Source: an uncultured Oscillospiraceae bacterium (lineage in GTDB: Bacteria; Bacillota; Clostridia; Oscillospirales; Oscillospiraceae). From it: DNA of 17,728 bases. Made by a program: the position numbers and the translations under genes. Positions within the stretch are counted from its first letter, which is position 1, and every line of letters begins with the position of its first letter. This document shows positions 13,579 to 17,728 of this stretch, piece by piece. Under the pieces are notes generated by a model. It searched no databases, had not been told where the DNA came from, and was given only the letters and a program-made list of their open reading frames with translations. The stretch lies in contig CAJTOM010000055.1 of NCBI GenBank assembly GCA_910577915.1, forward strand, positions 1 to 17,728. The letters are read 5' to 3'.

Positions 13579-14691
13579 TCAGCGGCTGAACTGGTACAGA
13601 TCGCATTTGATCATCCCGTTGTACAGCTTCCGCTTTTTGTCCGCTTTGCGCCCGAAAAAGCGCTCAAACTCCGGGTGGCTGGTGATCACGAGCACCCGCC
13701 AGCGGGGCGGGATGTCCCGGTACACCCTGCCGAACATCCGGTAGAGCGACTCCGCCTCCTCCTTCTCCAGAAGGCGCTCGCCGTAGGGCGGGTTGGTGAC
13801 GATCTGGCCGTATTCCCCCGTACAGCGCAGCCCGGCGGCGTCCGCCCGCTGGAAGCGGACCAGATCCTCCACCCCCGCCTTGACGGCGTTCTCCTGGGCA
13901 ATGCGGACGGCCTTGGGGTCGGCGTCGCCGCCCCAGATGTCGTAGACCCCGTCAAACTCCCGGTCCATAGCCTCCCCGGCGGCCTCCACCCAGAGGCGGC
14001 TGTCCACACAGGCCCACTTCTGGGCGTCGAAGCTGCGCTCCAGGCCGGGGGCCCGGTTCTTGGCGATGAGGGCCGCCTCGATGGCGATGGTGCCGGAGCC
14101 GCAGAAGGGGTCCCGGAAGGGGTCCTTCCCCCGGAAGCGGCTGAGGGTCACCATGGCGGCCGCCAGGGTCTCCCGCAGAGGGGCCTCCACCCCCACCGCC
14201 CGGTAGCCCCGCTTGTGGAGGCCGGGACCGGTGGTGTCCAGGTACAAAGCGCACATATCCCGCATAATGGCAAACTGAATCTGATACTTCGCCCCGGTCT
14301 CCGGCAGGCGCGCCGCGCCGTAGACCCGCCCCAGCCGCTCCGCGGCGGCCTTCTTCACAATCCTCTGGCAGTCGGGCACCGAGTGGAGCTGGGAGTCCAG
14401 GGCATAGCCCTTCACGGGGAACTGGCCGTCCGCGGGGATGAAGTCCTCCCAGGCTATGGCCGCCGCCCCCTGGAAGAGGGCCTCGAAGCTCCTGGCGGGA
14501 AAGGCCCCAAGCTGGAGCAGCACCCGCTCCCCGCAGCGCAGGTTGATGTTCAGCCTGGGCAGATCCGCCAGCTCCCCACGGCACAGGACCCGCCCGTTCT
14601 CCACCTGCACCTCTTGGAGGCCCAGGCGGCGCGCCTCGTCCCCCACCAGGCCCTCCAGGCCGAACAGGCATGGAATTGTGTATGTCAGCAT
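13579..14691 (-). CDS. THUMP-domain RNA methyltransferase (RlmL/YpsC-like)
   Basis: The 370-aa protein has an N-terminal ferredoxin-like/THUMP region (about 1-160) and a C-terminal Rossmann methyltransferase with DPFCGSGT (194-201, AdoMet binding) and the catalytic NPPY (300-303). This architecture is that of the RlmL half of E. coli RlmKL, which makes N2-methylguanosine in 23S rRNA, and of B. subtilis YpsC. The exact target nucleotide cannot be read from sequence. The conserved GPGLHKRGYR segment precedes motif I. The start has GAGGTGA about 8 nt upstream. It follows the DUF3343 gene by 50 nt on the same strand. Confidence 0.9.
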   Translation of the reverse strand: MLTYTIPCLFGLEGLVGDEARRLGLQEVQVENGRVLCRGELADLPRLNINLRCGERVLLQLGAFPARSFEALFQGAAAIAWEDFIPADGQFPVKGYALDSQLHSVPDCQRIVKKAAAERLGRVYGAARLPETGAKYQIQFAIMRDMCALYLDTTGPGLHKRGYRAVGVEAPLRETLAAAMVTLSRFRGKDPFRDPFCGSGTIAIEAALIAKNRAPGLERSFDAQKWACVDSRLWVEAAGEAMDREFDGVYDIWGGDADPKAVRIAQENAVKAGVEDLVRFQRADAAGLRCTGEYGQIVTNPPYGERLLEKEEAESLYRMFGRVYRDIPPRWRVLVITSHPEFERFFGRKADKKRKLYNGMIKCDLYQFSR

Positions 14692-14741
14692 CCTTCGTCA
14701 CCTCACATTTTCAGAACCCGGCTTCAACAGGCGGCCCGGCC

Positions 14742-14999
14742 TCACAGCATCACATAGTACCAGCCCTCCGCCGGGATGGCCCGCTCCTCCGTCAGGCGTT
14801 CCAGCGCCGGCCGGTCCTCCGGCGGGGCGCACCAGGCCATGCCGCAGCTGGCGGAGATGGACCGGGGCACCGGAATCAGCTTCCCCGGCAGTCCCGCCCG
14901 GCGGCAGTCCCGCTCCATGGCGATGGCGGCGGTGGTGGTGGGGAAGGTGGCAATCAGCCGCAGCCGGGGCTCCCGCCGGGTCCCCCGCCCGGCGGTCAC
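14742..14999 (-). CDS. DUF3343 protein (Se/S carrier-like)
   Basis: The 85-aa protein fits DUF3343: IATFPTTTAAIAMERDCRRAGLPGKLIPVPRSISASCGMAWC is spread over residues 16-57, with the conserved cysteine pair C52 and C57. The family is described as putative Se/S carriers and often sits beside YedF or selenium genes, as here. The GTG start overlaps the yedF stop (GTGA), so it is probably translated by coupling; no clear ribosome site of its own is seen. The first 12 residues are basic and may be a lineage extension. The biochemical activity is not established. Confidence 0.82.
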   Translation of the reverse strand: MTAGRGTRREPRLRLIATFPTTTAAIAMERDCRRAGLPGKLIPVPRSISASCGMAWCAPPEDRPALERLTEERAIPAEGWYYVML

Positions 15000-15619
15000 G
15001 GGCGGATCACCCGCCCGGCCCCGGCCAGCTTCTCCACGATGGTATACATGTTGGTCACCCCGCCCACCGCCAGCTTGCCGGCGAGGCCGTAGTGGTTCAG
15101 GCAGGTGCCGCAGGTGAGAATTTCCACCCCCTGGGCCTCCAGATTTTTCAGGTCCTCCAGGCTGGAGGAGCCCTCCACCGTCAAATGGGCCCCGCCGTTA
15201 TAAAAGAGCACGGTTCCAGGCAGCCGGGGCAGCTGGCCCAGAGCGAAGAGGAAGCCCTTCATCAGCACGCCCCCCAGCTCATCGCTGCCCTGGCCCATGG
15301 CGGCGGAGCCGACGGCCACCACCAGATCCCCCCTGGCGTCGGGGACGCAGGGGACCGCCTCCGGCGCCTGGACCGCGCCGCCGTCCACGGGGACGGACCG
15401 GACCAGGATGCGCACGGCGTAGGCCCCCTCCCCCCGCTTCTCCGCCTGGACGGCACAGCCCTGACCGGCCCCCAGCCGGGTCAGGTTCTGCACCGCAATC
15501 TCGTTGTCCACCAGCACCTCCACCGTGCCGGGCTCCGTCAGCTCCCGCAGGGCCTTGGAGGCCTTCACCACCGGCATGGGGCACTGCTCCCCCATCGCGT
15601 TGACCAGAATATTCGCCAT
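14996..15619 (-). CDS. yedF: Sulfurtransferase-like selenium metabolism protein YedF
   Basis: The 207-aa protein has an N-terminal TusA-like domain with C13 in the CPMPVVKASKAL motif (about 1-75), and a C-terminal DsrE-like domain with MGQGSDELGGVLMKGFL and a C170-x2-C173 pair (LTCGTCLNHYG). This two-domain layout defines the YedF family linked to selenium use; direct activity is unproven. The start at 15619 is chosen because AAAGGAG lies 7 nt upstream and the product begins as the family does. It lies 37 nt after larC and overlaps the DUF3343 gene by 4 nt. Confidence 0.92.
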   Translation of the reverse strand: MANILVNAMGEQCPMPVVKASKALRELTEPGTVEVLVDNEIAVQNLTRLGAGQGCAVQAEKRGEGAYAVRILVRSVPVDGGAVQAPEAVPCVPDARGDLVVAVGSAAMGQGSDELGGVLMKGFLFALGQLPRLPGTVLFYNGGAHLTVEGSSSLEDLKNLEAQGVEILTCGTCLNHYGLAGKLAVGGVTNMYTIVEKLAGAGRVIRP

Positions 15620-15656
15620 ATCGCCGCTCCTTTCCGCCCCGACGCCGGGGCGCTCT

Positions 15657-16901
15657 CTATTCAAACTCCCTATTCGCGCTTCCCCAGGCCCCCAGCGCCT
15701 CCTCCAGGGACACGCCCCCGGTCCGGGCGGCGGCGGCCAGATCGGCGTACTCCGGCTTGCTGCGGGAGACGCCGTAGCCCGTCCCGGTCTTGCGCCCCAC
15801 GGGCCCCAGGGGGGTCTCCACCGTCTCCGTGAAGACGGTCAGTGCGTACCGGGCGCAGTCCGTGCGCCGCACGCCGAAGGTGGCGGTATGGCGCAGCAGC
15901 TCCGCCGCCAGCCGGTCCGCGTCCCCCGGCCGGCACAGGCACGTCAGCACCACGCCGGGCCGGTTCTTCTTCATATATACCGGCGCGTAGGACACGTCCA
16001 GAGCCCCCGCCTCCAGCAGCCGCTCCAGGGCGAAGCCCAGGGCCTCGCCGGTCATGTCGTCGATGTTGGCCTTCAGCTCCGTCACCGCATCGTTGGGACC
16101 CCCGGCCCGCTCCGCCGTGTCCATGAGGAAGGCCCGCAGGCAGTTGGCCCTGGGGAAGTCCTTGGCGCCGCAGCCGTGGCCGCAGCCCAGCACGGTCCCG
16201 GCGGGCATGGGGCCGAAGGTCCGGACGAAGCGGCGCAGCAGGGCCGCCCCGGTGGGGGTGCACAGCTCTGCCTGGATGCCGCCGGGGGCCACGGGCACGC
16301 CGGTGAGCAGCCGGGCGGTGGCCGGGGCGGGCACCGGCAGCAGGCCGTGAGCGGTGCGCACCGTGCCGCTGCCCACGGTGACCGGGGAGGCGCACACCGC
16401 CTCCGGCCCCAGCAGATGCAGCAGATAGCACACCCCCGTCACGTCCACCACCGCGTCCAGGGCCCCCACCTCGTGGAAGTGGACCTCCCCCATGTCCACG
16501 CCGTGGGCCGCCGACTCCGCCTGGGCGATGAGGGCGTAGGTCTCCCCCGCGTCCCGCCGCACGGACTCCGGCAGGGGGAAGGCGTCGATCACGGCCAGGA
16601 TGTCCGCCAGGGAGCGGTGTTCGTGGTCATGGTGTTCGTAGTCATGGTGTTCGTAGTCATGGTGCTCGTGGTCATGGTGATGCCGGTGGCCGCGGCCCTC
16701 CTCTTGGCCGTGGACCGTCACCCGCATATGGGTCCCGGCGATGCCCTGCCGCCGGACCGGCTCCGCCGCCAGGGTCACGCCGGGAAGCAGGCGGTTCATG
16801 TCCGCCAGGAAGGCCTCCTTCTCCGGGCACAGCTCGTACAGCGCACCCATGAGCATGTCCCCCGCCGCGCCCATGGCGCACTCAAAATACAGTGTTTTCA
16901 T
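15657..16901 (-). CDS. larC: Nickel-pincer cofactor biosynthesis protein LarC
   Basis: The 414-aa protein is the CTP-dependent cyclometallase that inserts nickel into the pyridinium bisthiocarboxylate ligand to complete the nickel-pincer nucleotide used by lactate racemase-like enzymes. Family features are the N terminus LYFECAMGAAGDMLMGAL, HFHEVGALDAVVDVTG, CTPTGAALLRRF, ELKANIDDMTGEALGFA and GVVLTCLCRP. It is one uninterrupted frame, unlike the Lactiplantibacillus gene that needs a ribosomal frameshift. Residues about 71-95 form a His/Asp/Glu/Tyr-rich loop encoded by a 15-bp tandem repeat, likely a nickel-binding loop. Its ATG overlaps the larB stop by 4 nt. Confidence 0.93.
   Translation of the reverse strand: MKTLYFECAMGAAGDMLMGALYELCPEKEAFLADMNRLLPGVTLAAEPVRRQGIAGTHMRVTVHGQEEGRGHRHHHDHEHHDYEHHDYEHHDHEHRSLADILAVIDAFPLPESVRRDAGETYALIAQAESAAHGVDMGEVHFHEVGALDAVVDVTGVCYLLHLLGPEAVCASPVTVGSGTVRTAHGLLPVPAPATARLLTGVPVAPGGIQAELCTPTGAALLRRFVRTFGPMPAGTVLGCGHGCGAKDFPRANCLRAFLMDTAERAGGPNDAVTELKANIDDMTGEALGFALERLLEAGALDVSYAPVYMKKNRPGVVLTCLCRPGDADRLAAELLRHTATFGVRRTDCARYALTVFTETVETPLGPVGRKTGTGYGVSRSKPEYADLAAAARTGGVSLEEALGAWGSANREFE
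16617..16676. repeat. Four 15-bp tandem repeats within larC
   Basis: Units at 16617-16631, 16632-16646, 16647-16661 and 16662-16676 differ at one or two bases (consensus GTGTTCGTRGTCATG, plus strand). On the coding strand each gives one five-residue HD(H/Y)EH-type unit. Being in frame, copy number could vary without breaking LarC. Confidence 0.9.
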
Positions 16902-17680
16902 ATGTTCTCCTGTGTCTGTCCGTTGTTCGGGGCCTCGATGCCCGGCATCTGGTTGATCCGGTGGGCCAGGAAGCCGGCCCCGAAGCCGTTGTCAATGTTC
17001 ACCACGCTCACCCCGCTGGCGCAGGAGTTGAGCATGGCCAGCAGGGCGGCCACGCCCCCCAGGTTGGCCCCGTAGCCCACGCTGGTGGGCACGGCGATCA
17101 CCGGGCAGCTGACCAGCCCCCCCACCACGCTGGGCAGGGCCCCCTCCATACCGGCCACGGCGACGATGCACCGGGCCTTCTCCAGGGTCTCCAGCTCCCC
17201 CAGCAGGCGGTGGAGCCCCGCCACCCCGGCGTCGTAGACCCGGTGGACCCGGCTGCCCAGGGCCTCGGCGGTCAGGGCCGCCTCCTCGCACACGGCTGCG
17301 TCGCTGGTGCCGGCGCTGACCACGGCGATGGAGCCGGTGAGCGCCCGCTCCCGCGGGTTGGCCACCGCCAGCTGCGCCTGGGCGGAGTAGCTGTAGGGGA
17401 ACCGCCCCCGCAGCAGGGCCTCCTTCTCCTGGGAGAGACGGGTGATGATGATGTTGTCCGCCCCGCGGCGGATCATGGCGCACACAATGCCCTCGATCTG
17501 TCCGGCGGTCTTCCCCTGGCCGAAGATGACCTCCGCCGCGCCCTGGCGGCGTTTCCTCTGGTGGTCTACCTTGGCGTAGCCCAGGTCCTCGTAGCTGCCC
17601 AGGAGCTGGGCGGCGGTTTCCGGCGTGGTCACGCCTGAGCGGACGTCGGAGAGCAGAGAGAGAAGCTGTTGATTCTGCAT
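16898..17680 (-). CDS. larB: Nickel-pincer cofactor biosynthesis protein LarB
   Basis: The 260-aa protein resembles PurE-like mutases. LarB carboxylates nicotinic acid adenine dinucleotide and cleaves its phosphoanhydride, the first step of nickel-pincer cofactor synthesis. Landmarks are EVIFGQGKTAGQIEGI, IAVVSAGTSDAAVCEEA, RVYDAGVAGLHRLL, VAGMEGALPSVVGGLV and VPTSVGYGANLGGVAALLAMLNSC (split across about 190-215). The start at 17680 has AAAGGA about 7 nt upstream. It is the first gene visible of the larB-larC-yedF-DUF3343 group; larE, the sulfur-donating step, is not within the window and may lie beyond either edge or elsewhere. Confidence 0.93.
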   Translation of the reverse strand: MQNQQLLSLLSDVRSGVTTPETAAQLLGSYEDLGYAKVDHQRKRRQGAAEVIFGQGKTAGQIEGIVCAMIRRGADNIIITRLSQEKEALLRGRFPYSYSAQAQLAVANPRERALTGSIAVVSAGTSDAAVCEEAALTAEALGSRVHRVYDAGVAGLHRLLGELETLEKARCIVAVAGMEGALPSVVGGLVSCPVIAVPTSVGYGANLGGVAALLAMLNSCASGVSVVNIDNGFGAGFLAHRINQMPGIEAPNNGQTQENI

Positions 17681-17695
17681 GGGGAGTCCTTTCTT

Positions 17696-17712
17696 CGCCG
17701 CCTCCGGCGGCG
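17696..17712. other. Small GC hairpin upstream of larB
   Basis: CGCCGCC (17696-17702) pairs with GGCGGCG (17706-17712) over a 3-nt loop, in the leader or intergenic region before larB. No T tract follows on either strand, so it is not a convincing terminator. The promoter of the lar group is not visible in the remaining bases. Confidence 0.4.
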
Positions 17713-17728
17713 AGGGGTGAATTCTTCT

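Noticed and set aside
13342..14757. Long plus-strand frame opposite the RNA methyltransferase
   Set aside because: Shadow of two identified minus-strand genes, with no own motifs or ribosome site.
15657..16901. Split or frameshifted larC
   Set aside because: The frame runs uninterrupted through both halves of the protein.

Overview
The window reads as a chromosomal segment of a GC-rich, spore-forming, anaerobic Firmicute of the Oscillospiraceae type (Flavonifractor/Lawsonibacter-like). The genus is inference. It rests on strongly GC-biased third codon positions, Firmicute-type promoters and AGGAGG-type ribosome sites, a spore-type LysM-GH18 hydrolase, phosphotransacetylase, an Rrf2-NifS-NifU iron-sulfur locus, and larB/larC/yedF genes.

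Left host region (1-3957): an incoming terminator, then pta (+) with its own promoter and terminator. Convergent to it are a PatB/MalY-type C-S lyase and a SleL/YaaH-type spore peptidoglycan hydrolase, both on the minus strand and probably one transcript.

Mobile element (3969-10505): the outstanding feature is a 6,537-bp IS4-family transposon with 19-bp perfect terminal inverted repeats and an 11-bp target duplication (CCCTATGGCGG at 3958-3968 and 10506-10516), both read directly. In order it carries: a left-end hairpin, a near-consensus promoter, a roughly 300-nt structured leader, an unrecognised 121-aa protein overlapping the transposase start, an intact 431-aa IS4 transposase (YREK motif), a 580-nt AT-rich spacer, a 918-aa MmeI-like single-chain restriction-modification enzyme, a DUF5677 protein 2 nt downstream, and a perfect 21-bp terminator just inside the right end. 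It looks like a defence cargo carried between one pair of IS4-type ends. The element is visibly more AT-rich than its surroundings.

Right host region (10517-17728): an IscR-like Rrf2 regulator, cysteine desulfurase and NifU scaffold (+) form an iron-sulfur assembly locus. Two matching operators (CCTAT-N6-ATAGG) lie at the regulator's own promoter and just downstream of the nifS promoter. A 25-bp bidirectional terminator separates this from a minus-strand series: larB, larC, yedF, a DUF3343 Se/S-carrier-like gene, a THUMP-domain RNA methyltransferase and a YwlG-family gene. The first four are tightly packed (larB/larC and yedF/DUF3343 overlap by 4 nt), which links nickel-pincer cofactor assembly to selenium/sulfur handling. 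LarC contains a His-rich loop encoded by a 15-bp tandem repeat.

The insertion split an intergenic region between the C-S lyase and the Rrf2 regulator without touching the promoter of either. I saw no tRNA, rRNA or CRISPR array.
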